Source of the DNA: Allobosea lupini
GTDB lineage: Bacteria > Pseudomonadota > Alphaproteobacteria > Rhizobiales > Beijerinckiaceae
DNA: 64,000 nt
Assembly: GCF_900109525.1 (NCBI RefSeq)
Contig: NZ_FOAN01000003.1
Location: 186,001-250,000 of the forward strand
Reading direction: 5' to 3'
Shown here: piece after piece, positions 56,155 to 64,000 of the stretch
Layout: every line of letters begins with the position of its first letter
How positions within the stretch are numbered: position 1 is the first letter of the stretch
The notes under the pieces: generated by a model
The model's database searches: none
The model's input: the letters and a program-made list of their open reading frames with translations, nothing else
Told to the model about the DNA's origin: nothing
Position numbers and translations under genes: made by a program

Positions 56155-57858
56155 TCAGCAGAAGTCGAAATCGACACCTTCGTCGGCCTGGAGCACGTGC
56201 TCGTCATAAAGCCGATCATAGCCGCGCCGTTCTCTGGCCGGGGGCTGCGGCAAGGCAGCCCGGCGCGCTTCGAGCTCGGCCTCGTCGACCAGAAGGTCGA
56301 GCTTCCGCTCTGCGACGCTGAGCCGGATGCGGTCGCCATCCCGGACCAGCGCCAGCGGGCCGCCGACCGCCGCCTCCGGCGCGACATGCAACACGATCGC
56401 GCCATAGGCGGTGCCGGACATGCGGGCATCGGAGATGCGGACCATGTCCTTGACACCCTTGGCCGCGAGCTTGCGCGGGATCGGCAGATAGCCGGCTTCC
56501 GGCATGGCGGCGGCGCTCTTCGGGCCGGCGTTCTGCAGGACGAGGATATCGTCTAGGCCGACATCGAGATCGGGATCGTCGATGCGGGCCGAGAGGTCCT
56601 CCAGTGATGAGAAGACGACGGCGCGGCCCTCATGCTCCAGCAGGCGCTTCTCGGCCGCGGCGCGCTTGACGATGGCGCCGCGCGGGGCGAGCGAGCCGAA
56701 CACGGCGACGAGGCCGCCATCGGGATCGACCGGGTCTTCGCGCGGGCGGATGATGGCGCGATCGACCTGGTCGACGAGGGGAGCGTCGATCAATTCGCGC
56801 AGCGTCTGCCCGGTCACGCTCAGGCAGTCGAGATGGAGCAAGTCGCGCAACTCCTTCAGCACGGCCGGCACGCCGCCACCGGCGAAGAAATCCTCCATGT
56901 AGTTGTTCCCGACCGGCTTCAGGTTCACCAGAACCGGCGTCTCGTCGGAGAGCCGGTTGAGGCGGTTGAGGTCGACCTTGATCCCGGCGCGGCGGGCGAT
57001 GGCCGTGAGATGGACGACGGCATTGGTCGAGCCGGAGATGGCCAGCAGCACGCGCCAGGCGTTCTCGATCGCCTGCTCGGTGACGATCTGGCGCGGCAGC
57101 AGCGTTTGCGTGCCGATCAGTTCGACGGCGCGCTTGCCGCTTGCCTCGGCGCAACGCAGCCGGTCGGCATGGACGGCGGGAATCGCGGCCGAGCGCGGCA
57201 AAGCGAGCCCCAGAGTTTCGGCGATGCAGGCCATGGTCGAGGCGGTGCCCATCACCGCGCAGGTGCCGGCCGTGGTGGCGAGCCGGCCTTCGACCACGTC
57301 GATCTCCTCCTGGTCGATTTCGCCGGCGCGGAAACGGGCCCAGAAGCGGCGGCAATCGGTGCAGGCGCCCAGGCGCTCGCCCTTGTGGCGGCCGGTCGAC
57401 ATCGGCCCGCCGACGAGCTGGACGGTCGGGACATTGGCCGAGAGCGCCGCCATCAACTGCGCCGGCACGGTCTTGTCGCAGCCGCCCATCAGCACGACGG
57501 CATCGATCGGCTGGGCCCGGATCATTTCCTCCGTGCCCATCGCCATCAGGTTGCGGAATTTCAGGCTGGTCGGGTTGAGGAAGACCTCGCCGAGCGAAAT
57601 GGTCGGGAACTCGACGGGCAGGCCACCGGCCATCAGCACGCCGCGCTTCACCGCCTCCAGCAGTTCGGGGAAGTGACGGTGGCAGTTGTTGAAACCGCTA
57701 TAGGTATTGGCGATGCCGACGATCGGCCGGGCCAGGGCTTCGTCGGAGTAGCCCATCGAGCGGGCGAAGGAGCGGCGCAGATAGGCGGCGAAGTCTGGGT
57801 CGCCGTAATTGGTCAGCCCGCCGGCGATGCCGCGCGCCTTCGGTTCCTCGCCCGCCAT
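56155..57858 (-). CDS. IlvD/Edd family pentonate (sugar acid) dehydratase
   Basis: The 567-residue enzyme dehydrates a sugar acid or dihydroxy acid with a [2Fe-2S] cluster. Cys59 (FNNCHRH), Cys127 (MGGCDKT) and Cys200 (AGTCAVMG) fit the cluster ligands reported for the L-arabinonate dehydratase of Rhizobium leguminosarum, and Lys129 and Ser481 (ARMSGTAYG) fit its catalytic residues; those numbers are from memory. This favours an aldonate such as arabinonate, xylonate or fuconate over IlvD's branched-chain substrate. The start at 57858 follows GGGAGGAG. It ends the operon with GGT, a binding protein and a GntR regulator. Confidence 0.9.
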   Translation of the reverse strand: MAGEEPKARGIAGGLTNYGDPDFAAYLRRSFARSMGYSDEALARPIVGIANTYSGFNNCHRHFPELLEAVKRGVLMAGGLPVEFPTISLGEVFLNPTSLKFRNLMAMGTEEMIRAQPIDAVVLMGGCDKTVPAQLMAALSANVPTVQLVGGPMSTGRHKGERLGACTDCRRFWARFRAGEIDQEEIDVVEGRLATTAGTCAVMGTASTMACIAETLGLALPRSAAIPAVHADRLRCAEASGKRAVELIGTQTLLPRQIVTEQAIENAWRVLLAISGSTNAVVHLTAIARRAGIKVDLNRLNRLSDETPVLVNLKPVGNNYMEDFFAGGGVPAVLKELRDLLHLDCLSVTGQTLRELIDAPLVDQVDRAIIRPREDPVDPDGGLVAVFGSLAPRGAIVKRAAAEKRLLEHEGRAVVFSSLEDLSARIDDPDLDVGLDDILVLQNAGPKSAAAMPEAGYLPIPRKLAAKGVKDMVRISDARMSGTAYGAIVLHVAPEAAVGGPLALVRDGDRIRLSVAERKLDLLVDEAELEARRAALPQPPARERRGYDRLYDEHVLQADEGVDFDFC

Positions 57859-57954
57859 GCGTGCTCCTCCCTCGACCTGTGCTGAAGAAGAAGCTTGCCG
57901 GGATTGCGGGCGCTGTCGAGGCCGCCTCATGCAGGGCGGCCTCGCACTGGACAC

Positions 57955-59550
57955 TCAGTAGCCGAGGGCGCAGCCGTCCTTGCGCGGATCGGAGCCGCCG
58001 GTCAGCGTGCCCTTCTCCCAGTCGATCCAGACCGCCTGGGCGCCGCCCATCGGCGATTTCGGCACCTCGACCTTGAAGCCACGCGCCGTGAGGGCCGCGC
58101 CGACGCTCTCGCGCAGGCGTGCCTCCGCCTCCACCGTGTTCGTGCCCGGCAGGGGGAAGAGGCGCGGCAGGTCGATCGCCTCCTGCAAATCGAGGCCGTG
58201 GTCGAACAGCTTCGCCAGGAAATGGGCATGGCCCATCGCCTGGTAGTGCCCGCCCATCACGCCGAAGGGCATGACGACGCGGCCGTTCTCGGCGAGCATG
58301 CCGGGGATGATCGTGTGCATCGGACGCTTGCGCGGGGCGATCGCGTTCGGGTGACCCTGCTTCAGCACGAAGCTCTGGCCGCGATTGTGGAAGAGCACGC
58401 CGGACTTTTTGGTCATCAGCCCGCTGCCATAGGGCGAGAAGATCGAGTTGATGAAGGAGACGGCGTTGCGGTCCTTGTCGACGACGCTGATATAGACGGT
58501 GTCCTTGTGCTCGGCCCCGCCGGGGATGACCGGCAACGGATCTAGGGCGCGATCGGGATCGATCATCCCGGCGAGTTCGTCGGCGAGCGCATCCGAGAGC
58601 AGGTGCTCGACCGGCACCTCGGCTTTGGCGGCGTCTGCCAGGAAGCGGTCGCGCGCGGCATAGGCGAGCCGGGTCGCCTCCAGCTCGATATGCAGGTTCT
58701 CGACCACGAGCGGGCCACCCTTCGGCTTGAAGCGCTCGAGGATCTTCATGATCAGTAATGCGATCACGCCCTGGCCGTTCGGCGGGCACTCATAGACTGT
58801 GCGGCCACGGAAGGTCGCGCTGACGGGCGTGACGTACTCGCCCTCGGCGGCGGCGAAATCGTCCGCCGTGTGCAGGCCGCCGGCGGCCTGGAGATAATCG
58901 ACCATCTCTCTGGCGATCTCGCCGCGATAGAAGGCGTCGCGGCCCTCGCGGCCGATCGCTTCGAGCGTCTTGGCGAGAGCCGGCTGACGCTGGACCGTGC
59001 CGGCCAGCGGAGCCTTGCCGTCGACGAGGAAGGTCGCGGCCGCGTTGGCGTCCTTGATCAGCAGCTCGTGCTGGGCGGCGAGATCGTAGGCGACGCGCGG
59101 TGTCAGCGCATAGCCGTCGCGGGCATAGGCGATGGCGGGCGCGAGGACCTCGGCCAGCGGCAGGCGGCCATGGTCCTTGACGAGCCGAGTCCAGGCGTCG
59201 ATCGCGCCAGGCACGGTGACGGCATGCGGGGAGTGCCGCTCCAGCGTGGTGATGCCGGCCTTCGCGTACCAATCCAGCGTCGCGGCGGCGGGCGTGCGGC
59301 CCGAGCCGTTATAGGCGATGACATCGGTCGATCCGCCCTGCGAATAGAGCACGAAGCAGTCGCCGCCGACGCCGGTCGAGCCGGCCTCGACGACGCATTG
59401 CACGGCGCAGGCGGCGATCGCTGCGTCGATGGCGTTACCGCCAGCCTTCATGATGTCGAGCGCGGCGAGCGTCGAGGCGGGATGCGAGGTCGCCGCCATC
59501 GCATTGCGGCTGATTGCGAGGGAGCGGCCGGGAAGCTCGAGATCACGCAT
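57955..59550 (-). CDS. Gamma-glutamyltransferase family Ntn hydrolase (third of three)
   Basis: The 531-residue GGT homologue has its likely nucleophile at Thr351 in KDTVYISVVD. KAGGNAIDAAIA marks the N-terminus and VMGGHYQAMGH the substrate loop. This variant recalls HpxW-like oxamate amidohydrolases and similar cytoplasmic members rather than true GGT; that is from memory. It lacks a signal peptide. The ATG at 59550 starts the conserved N-terminus, while an ATG at 59595 would add 15 residues. It is flanked by an orphan binding protein and the dehydratase gene. Confidence 0.88.
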   Translation of the reverse strand: MRDLELPGRSLAISRNAMAATSHPASTLAALDIMKAGGNAIDAAIAACAVQCVVEAGSTGVGGDCFVLYSQGGSTDVIAYNGSGRTPAAATLDWYAKAGITTLERHSPHAVTVPGAIDAWTRLVKDHGRLPLAEVLAPAIAYARDGYALTPRVAYDLAAQHELLIKDANAAATFLVDGKAPLAGTVQRQPALAKTLEAIGREGRDAFYRGEIAREMVDYLQAAGGLHTADDFAAAEGEYVTPVSATFRGRTVYECPPNGQGVIALLIMKILERFKPKGGPLVVENLHIELEATRLAYAARDRFLADAAKAEVPVEHLLSDALADELAGMIDPDRALDPLPVIPGGAEHKDTVYISVVDKDRNAVSFINSIFSPYGSGLMTKKSGVLFHNRGQSFVLKQGHPNAIAPRKRPMHTIIPGMLAENGRVVMPFGVMGGHYQAMGHAHFLAKLFDHGLDLQEAIDLPRLFPLPGTNTVEAEARLRESVGAALTARGFKVEVPKSPMGGAQAVWIDWEKGTLTGGSDPRKDGCALGY

Positions 59551-59616
59551 AGGCTGGCTTTCGTGGAAATCTGGCCGGCGCTGGTCGCCGGCCATGGGGA
59601 AGGAGGCGAAGGGCGC

Positions 59617-61200
59617 TCAGCCCTTGCGCAGATTGGTGAAGACCGGGACGCCGTTCAGCATGCCGGTCAGGTTCTTGCGGTAGGCAACCGGCTGGAGGTA
59701 CTGCCCGGCCGGGACGTAAGGCACGTCCTGCATCGCCTGCAGCTCGATCTCGCGGGCGATCGCCTTCTGCTGCGCCGAGTCGGCAGCGGTCAGGAAGCGG
59801 GCGCGAAGTGCCTCGATCTGGGGGCTGTCGGGCCAGCCCGGGCTGCCCTTGGCGCCGTTGCCACGCAAAGGCGAGCTCGTCGCCGGCGAGCCGAGATCGA
59901 GCCCGGCCCAATAGGTGACATAGCAGCTCCAGCCGCCCTGCTCGACCGGGTTGCGGCTGCTGATGCGCTGGAGGACGGTGCCCCAGTCTGCGGCGACGAA
60001 GTCGACATTGACGCCGATCTTGCGCAGCGCATCCGCCGCGACGTCACAGACCAGGGCGATGCGCGGCACGTCCTGCGCCGCAAGGAAGACGGCGCGCTCG
60101 CCCTTGTAGCCGGCCGCAGCGAGCTCCTGCTTGAGTTTGCCGAAATCCTTGGGGCCCTTCAGGACCTTGCCCGCGACGTCGGATGCCATCGGCGAGTTGT
60201 TCGGGAAGAAGCCGATGCTGCCGCGCTCGACCTGCGGATCGCCGCCGCAGACCGCGTTCATGCACTCCTCCTGGTCGATCGCCTGGAGGATGACGCGGCG
60301 CACCGCCGGATTGTTGAAGGGCGGCTGCAGATGGTTGAGCCTGAGCTGCCCGGCCATTCCGGTCCGGTCCTTGACCTCGACGGTGATGTTCGGGTCCTTC
60401 CGCAGCAGCGGCAGCAGGTCGATGATCGGCTGCTCGACCCAATCGACCGCGCCGGTCTGCAATGCCGCAACCGCGGTCGCGGCATCGGGCATGACGGTGA
60501 ACTCAATGCGGTCGAGATAGGGCGTGCGCGGGCCGGCGGTGAAGCTCGGCGTGCCCTGGCGCGGGACGTAACCCTCGTGCCTGGCATAGACATGGCGGGC
60601 GCCGGCGATGCGCTCGGCAGTGAGATAGCGATAGGGGCCGCTGCCGATCGCCTCCGGGATCTGCTTGAACGGGTCGGTTGCGGCGAGGCGCTCTGGCATG
60701 ATCGCGGCGACGAGCGCGCTCGGGCGGGCGAGCGCCGCCGGCAGATGCGGGAAGGGCGCCTTCAGCCGGAAGACGATGGTACGATCATCGGGCGCGGAAA
60801 GCTCGTCGGTCGCGGCCATCAGCGCCTGGCCGAAGGTGTCGCGGGCGCCCCAGCGCTTGATCGAGGCGACGGCGTCGCGCGCCAGCACCTTGCTGCCGTC
60901 ATGGAAGACCAGGCCGGGCCGCAGCGTCAGCGTCCAGCGTTTGCCGTCCTCCTCGACGACATGGCCCTCGACCATTTGCGGTTGCGGCTGGAACTGGTCG
61001 TCGAGCCCGTAGAGCGTGTCCCAGACCAGCAGCGCGTGGGTGCGGGTCGAATAGCCGTTGGTCCAGATCGGATCGATGATCGCGACGTCGGAATAGGGCA
61101 CGAAGCGCAAGGTCTTGGCATCCTGCGCGCTGGCGAGATGCGGCGCGGCCGGCAGGAAGGCAGCCGCGGCCGAGGCTTTCAGGAACTGGCGTCGATCCAT
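59617..61200 (-). CDS. Family 5 (peptide-type) ABC substrate-binding protein, orphan
   Basis: The 527-residue periplasmic protein has a Tat-like leader (MDRRQFLKASAAAAFLP, ending near Ala-Ser-Ala). Family segments are LRPGLVFHDGSKVLARDAV and IGSGPYRYLTAERI. It is paralogous to the 21958 protein (LNHLQPPFNNP, DWGTVLQR in both in similar form). No permease or ATPase gene adjoins it. It lies in an operon with a GntR regulator, GGT and a pentonate dehydratase. Confidence 0.92.
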   Translation of the reverse strand: MDRRQFLKASAAAAFLPAAPHLASAQDAKTLRFVPYSDVAIIDPIWTNGYSTRTHALLVWDTLYGLDDQFQPQPQMVEGHVVEEDGKRWTLTLRPGLVFHDGSKVLARDAVASIKRWGARDTFGQALMAATDELSAPDDRTIVFRLKAPFPHLPAALARPSALVAAIMPERLAATDPFKQIPEAIGSGPYRYLTAERIAGARHVYARHEGYVPRQGTPSFTAGPRTPYLDRIEFTVMPDAATAVAALQTGAVDWVEQPIIDLLPLLRKDPNITVEVKDRTGMAGQLRLNHLQPPFNNPAVRRVILQAIDQEECMNAVCGGDPQVERGSIGFFPNNSPMASDVAGKVLKGPKDFGKLKQELAAAGYKGERAVFLAAQDVPRIALVCDVAADALRKIGVNVDFVAADWGTVLQRISSRNPVEQGGWSCYVTYWAGLDLGSPATSSPLRGNGAKGSPGWPDSPQIEALRARFLTAADSAQQKAIAREIELQAMQDVPYVPAGQYLQPVAYRKNLTGMLNGVPVFTNLRKG

Positions 61201-61282
61201 TATGGACCCCCTCGTTGTTTTGGTTGAGCCTTGGGTGTCCCTCGTCGGAGCGGCCTTCTGGCGAGCCGCTCGATCGTTCGGT

Positions 61283-61990
61283 TCAGGGCTGGGTGCTCGC
61301 CGGAAGCGCCGAAGACGCTCCTGCTGCCTGACTGCGTTTGCGCAGGAACTCGGCGAGGCGCGGCGCGGTGCGCAGGACGTGCTCGCGCATCACCGCCTCG
61401 GCATGCTCGGCGTCGCCGGTCCTGATCGCCTCGACAACCTCGTCCTGGCGCTCGGTCGCGTGGGCGGGTTGGGCGACATGGTGGAGCCAGACGCGCATAT
61501 AGGGCTCGACGGCGATGTGCAGCGCTGCGATCTGGGCGATCAGCTTGGGCCGCCGGCTGAGGCCGCAGATATAGGCGTGGAATTCCTGGTGACGGCCGAG
61601 CCAGTCGCCGCCGCCGGCCGCACCGGCGCGGTGCATGCGGGCGACGTGGTCGTCGAGCTCGGCGAGCGCCGCTGCATCGAAGCGCGGCATGGCGAGGCGA
61701 ACCGCGAGACCCTCCAGCACGGAGCGGATTTCGAAGAGTTCGTAGATCTCGTCGATCGTCAGGCCGGAGACGACGCAACCGCGATTGGGGCGGATCAGGA
61801 CGAGGCCTTCATTGGCGAGGCGCTGGAAGGCTTCGCGCACCGGCATGCGGCTCATGGCGAGCTCGCGCGCGATCGTCTCCGGGATCAGGCGCTCGCCAGG
61901 CTGATAGCGGCCGCTGCGGATGTCCTGGAGAATGGCGCGATAGGCCTCGTCCTGCGCCGTCGCAGCCATGCCTTTCGAGGCGAAGCTCAT
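61283..61990 (-). CDS. GntR family regulator, FCD subgroup
   Basis: The 235-residue regulator has a winged helix (about 10-75; LIPETIARELAMSRMPVREAF and the RPNRGCVV wing) and a helical FCD domain. The ATG at 61990 has a GGGGAAA site; a TTG at 62005 is less likely. It is the first gene of the leftward operon with the binding protein, GGT and dehydratase. A strong inverted repeat lies at 62028-62057, just upstream, so it probably represses its own operon. Confidence 0.91.
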   Translation of the reverse strand: MSFASKGMAATAQDEAYRAILQDIRSGRYQPGERLIPETIARELAMSRMPVREAFQRLANEGLVLIRPNRGCVVSGLTIDEIYELFEIRSVLEGLAVRLAMPRFDAAALAELDDHVARMHRAGAAGGGDWLGRHQEFHAYICGLSRRPKLIAQIAALHIAVEPYMRVWLHHVAQPAHATERQDEVVEAIRTGDAEHAEAVMREHVLRTAPRLAEFLRKRSQAAGASSALPASTQP

Positions 61991-62027
61991 CCCGTTTCCC
62001 CGCAAGCCATCTGCACTCGCTCAGCCA

Positions 62028-62057
62028 CTTTGTATGAGTGTATCCACTATTACAAAG
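62028..62057. promoter_or_regulatory. Inverted repeat, candidate GntR operator
   Basis: CTTTGTA (62028-62034) and TACAAAG (62051-62057) are perfect arms. A second pair, AGTG (62037-62040) and CACT (62045-62048), sits at the centre on the same axis. The element lies 38 bases upstream of the GntR start. The TTGTA-type arm is common in sites of FCD GntR regulators. Confidence 0.6.
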
Positions 62058-62116
62058 CTAGAATCAGACGATACGCAAGGGGGCTTGCGCGGCGACAGCG
62101 CGATGGCGTCGGAGGG

Positions 62117-63268
62117 TCAGAGCGCGGCGGTGTAGAATTCGAGATAGCGGCGGGCGACCTCGTGCCAGGAATAGGATGCGAGGTTCGAAAGACGCGGGCG
62201 CGTATTGCCGGGATAGCGGACGAGGTCGGCATGAGCCTGCTCGACGGCCAGGGCAGCCTCCTCCGCATCGGCGAAATCGACGGTCCGAACAACCGGGAAC
62301 TTGCTGGCGAGGCCAGCGAAGGCCGCATTGGGCTGGACGACCGGCACCAGGCCGGCGCTCATCGCCTCGACCAGGGCAAGGCCGAAACCCTCGAACTCCG
62401 AAGCCGAGACGAAGAGCGAGGCGCGGCTCATCACCTGCCTTGCCGCGGCATCGTCGAGGCCGAGATGAAGGGTGACGTTCTGCTCCATGCCGGCGTCTGC
62501 GATCGCCTTGTGCAGCGCTTCTTCGGTCCAATCCGAGGCGACGCCGAGCATGTCGAGATGCCAGGATGGATCGCGCCGCGCCAGGGCCGCCATCGTCGCG
62601 ATCAGCCGGTCCGGCCGCTTGTTCTTGGAGAAGCGGCCGATGCTGACCAGGCGCCTTTGCGGGTCGGGACTGGAGGCACCGGCGAACTTGTCGAGGTCGA
62701 CGCCGTTCTCGATCACCCGGACCTTGCCGGGCGCGAGCCGCTCGAACATGCGGGCATCGTTCGTGCTGCAGCCGGCGATACCGCGATAGACCTGTGCCGA
62801 GAGCCGGGTCGGGCCGTTGAACCAGAGCTTCTTCAGGCCGGCAAAGTCGCTGGTGTGGAAGAAGCCGCCATGGGTGGTGGCGACGAGCGGCTTGCGATGC
62901 AGCAGCCAGCCCAGAGCGAGCGCATCGAAGAAGAAGTCGATCGCGTGGACATGGACGAGATCGGCCTCGCGCAGGTGCTTGAACACCTCGGGAGCGAGCG
63001 GATAGCGCGTCGAGCCGCGGAAGGGGATGCGGGTGATCGGGATGCCGTCGATCACCTCGCTCGCCGGCAGGACGAGCTCCGGCCGCGAGAACAGGCGGTC
63101 GAGCGTCACCACCGAGGGCTTGAGGCCGAGCGCCAGCTGCGCCCGGCAGAGATTGGCGACGACGTCTTCCAGCCCGCCGCGATTGGGCAGGAACTGGCGC
63201 ACGACATGAATGACGCGCGTGCCCGCCGGCAGAGCGGGCGCGGCGCGATGGGAGAATGGAGCGGTCAC
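62117..63268 (-). CDS. Family 4 glycosyltransferase
   Basis: The 383-residue GT-B protein shows the N-terminal GGLEDVVANLCRAQ, VHVHAIDFFFDA, ATTHGGFFHTSDF and IENGVDLDKFAG segments. The nucleotide-sugar EX7E motif is present in EFEGFGLALVE. It transfers a sugar from a nucleotide donor, probably in synthesis of an exopolysaccharide or other surface glycan. The GTG start at 63268 overlaps the stop of the glycoside hydrolase gene (GTGA), so the two are coupled. The acceptor is unknown. Confidence 0.9.
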   Translation of the reverse strand: MTAPFSHRAAPALPAGTRVIHVVRQFLPNRGGLEDVVANLCRAQLALGLKPSVVTLDRLFSRPELVLPASEVIDGIPITRIPFRGSTRYPLAPEVFKHLREADLVHVHAIDFFFDALALGWLLHRKPLVATTHGGFFHTSDFAGLKKLWFNGPTRLSAQVYRGIAGCSTNDARMFERLAPGKVRVIENGVDLDKFAGASSPDPQRRLVSIGRFSKNKRPDRLIATMAALARRDPSWHLDMLGVASDWTEEALHKAIADAGMEQNVTLHLGLDDAAARQVMSRASLFVSASEFEGFGLALVEAMSAGLVPVVQPNAAFAGLASKFPVVRTVDFADAEEAALAVEQAHADLVRYPGNTRPRLSNLASYSWHEVARRYLEFYTAAL

Positions 63269-64000
63269 GGCTTGGCCTCCCGGCCGCAAACGGCGCTGGG
63301 GCGCTTCGCCTTCAGGCGTTCGAGCAGCACCCTCATCTGCGGGCGCTCGCCCGCCTTGGTCGGTTCGAGGTTGAAGATGTAGTCCGCCGGCCACCAGGGC
63401 CCGGCGCCCCAGGCGGTCCAGCCCAGCCATTGCTGCGGGCTGGCGTCGACCTTCGCCACCATCTGCCGGAGTGCGGTCAGGCATTCCGGCTTGTTCGAGG
63501 CCGCGAACTCGCCGAGGAAGCCGCGGCGGTCATTGGCCTTGAGCCAAGCGGTGACGTCGTCGATCGCTTTCAGCGCACCGGCCGCGGCCGAGCATTCCGC
63601 TGCACGGCCGGAATAGTCGGCGTCGAGATATTGATGGAAGTCGTAGGCGTAGCGATCGAGCGGGTCGACGACGCCGAGGAGGTCGCGGCCGTTGTTGCCG
63701 ACCGGCAGGTCGGAGGTCCAGCTATGGGCGCCGCCGAAGGCCGTGCCGGTGACCAGCAGGAGCTGCTTGGCGCCGGCCTTGCGGATCGCGGCGATGGCGA
63801 CGTTCTGGATCTTCGCCCAGTTCGCGCTGGTGATGTCGTAGGGCTCGTTCATCAGCGAGAAGACGAGCTTGGGCCGTTCGCGATAATGCTCGGCGAGCCG
63901 GCGCCAGACATCCGCGAGCGCTTCGGCCGGCAGCTCCTTCGAGCCGAGCTGCTTCTTGGCATAGTAGCCGTAATTGTGGAGGTCGATGATGGCGATCAGC
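63265..64000 (-). CDS. GH5 family glycoside hydrolase (C-terminal part, runs off window)
   Basis: About 244 C-terminal residues are visible. The frame reads through the window end with IDLHNYGYY, the acid/base Glu in SLMNEP and the nucleophile Glu in FLGEFA, the standard GH5 set. This is an endoglucanase-type beta-glycanase. Next to a glycosyltransferase gene it is more likely to trim or process an exopolysaccharide than to digest plant cellulose, which is inference. The N-terminus, including any signal peptide, is outside the window. Confidence 0.9.
   Translation of the reverse strand, partial: LIAIIDLHNYGYYAKKQLGSKELPAEALADVWRRLAEHYRERPKLVFSLMNEPYDITSANWAKIQNVAIAAIRKAGAKQLLLVTGTAFGGAHSWTSDLPVGNNGRDLLGVVDPLDRYAYDFHQYLDADYSGRAAECSAAAGALKAIDDVTAWLKANDRRGFLGEFAASNKPECLTALRQMVAKVDASPQQWLGWTAWGAGPWWPADYIFNLEPTKAGERPQMRVLLERLKAKRPSAVCGREAKP

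Noticed and set aside
58870..63382. Long plus-strand ORFs of 785 and 755 residues
   Set aside because: They lie antisense to well-supported GGT, binding-protein, GntR and glycosyltransferase genes and show low-complexity shadow composition.

Overview
The window is GC-rich chromosomal DNA, densely packed with genes, and looks like an alphaproteobacterium of the Hyphomicrobiales (Bosea- or Mesorhizobium-like). That placement is inference. It rests on base composition, the mix of ABC and TRAP importers with FCD-type GntR regulators, a branched-chain keto-acid dehydrogenase operon beside an Lrp-type gene, and palindromic intergenic repeats of the kind common in rhizobia. I see no rRNA, tRNA, CRISPR array, transposase, phage gene or plasmid function. 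Long ORFs antisense to real genes are by-products of the base composition and are left out. No gap between genes exceeds 300 bases.

Layout. (1) 1-8491: a partial aldo/keto reductase diverges from a sugar-type ABC importer without its own ATPase, a DapA/NAL-family aldolase, a GntR regulator and a complete TRAP importer (DctP, DctQ, DctM). (2) 8499-17539: a compact leftward operon, divergent from a ROK repressor. It encodes a sugar-type ABC importer, an argininosuccinate-lyase-superfamily enzyme that resembles EDDS lyase more than ArgH, a PfkB kinase and a SIS-domain deglycase or deaminase. I read it as a catabolic route for an N-substituted aspartate that carries a sugar or amino sugar, and it is the best candidate here for an undescribed pathway. 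(3) 17564-20136: a phospholipase D family protein and an endonuclease/exonuclease/phosphatase family protein. (4) 20234-30924: a gamma-glutamyltransferase (GGT) family enzyme, a family 5 binding protein, an amidase, the four-gene branched-chain keto-acid dehydrogenase operon and its probable Lrp-type regulator.

(5) 30931-38685: GGT, a fused two-domain peptide-importer ATPase, two permeases, a binding protein and an alpha/beta hydrolase, divergent from a GntR regulator. (6) 39485-44627: an orphan binding protein, a C45 Ntn hydrolase, a GntR regulator with an apparent extra winged helix, and a class III aminotransferase. (7) 44755-56053: an M29 aminopeptidase, a flavin reductase-like protein and a GntR regulator, divergent from a complete peptide-type ABC importer operon that contains two amidohydrolases. 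(8) 56155-61990: a pentonate dehydratase of the IlvD/Edd family, a third GGT, an orphan binding protein and a GntR regulator. (9) 62117-64000: a GT4 glycosyltransferase and the C-terminal part of a GH5 glycoside hydrolase.

The common theme is scavenging of small organic nitrogen and sugar compounds. Substrate-specific importers sit beside enzymes that cut gamma-glutamyl, amide, peptide or C-N bonds, and most clusters carry a local repressor. Several intergenic regions hold clear inverted repeats that are good operator candidates.
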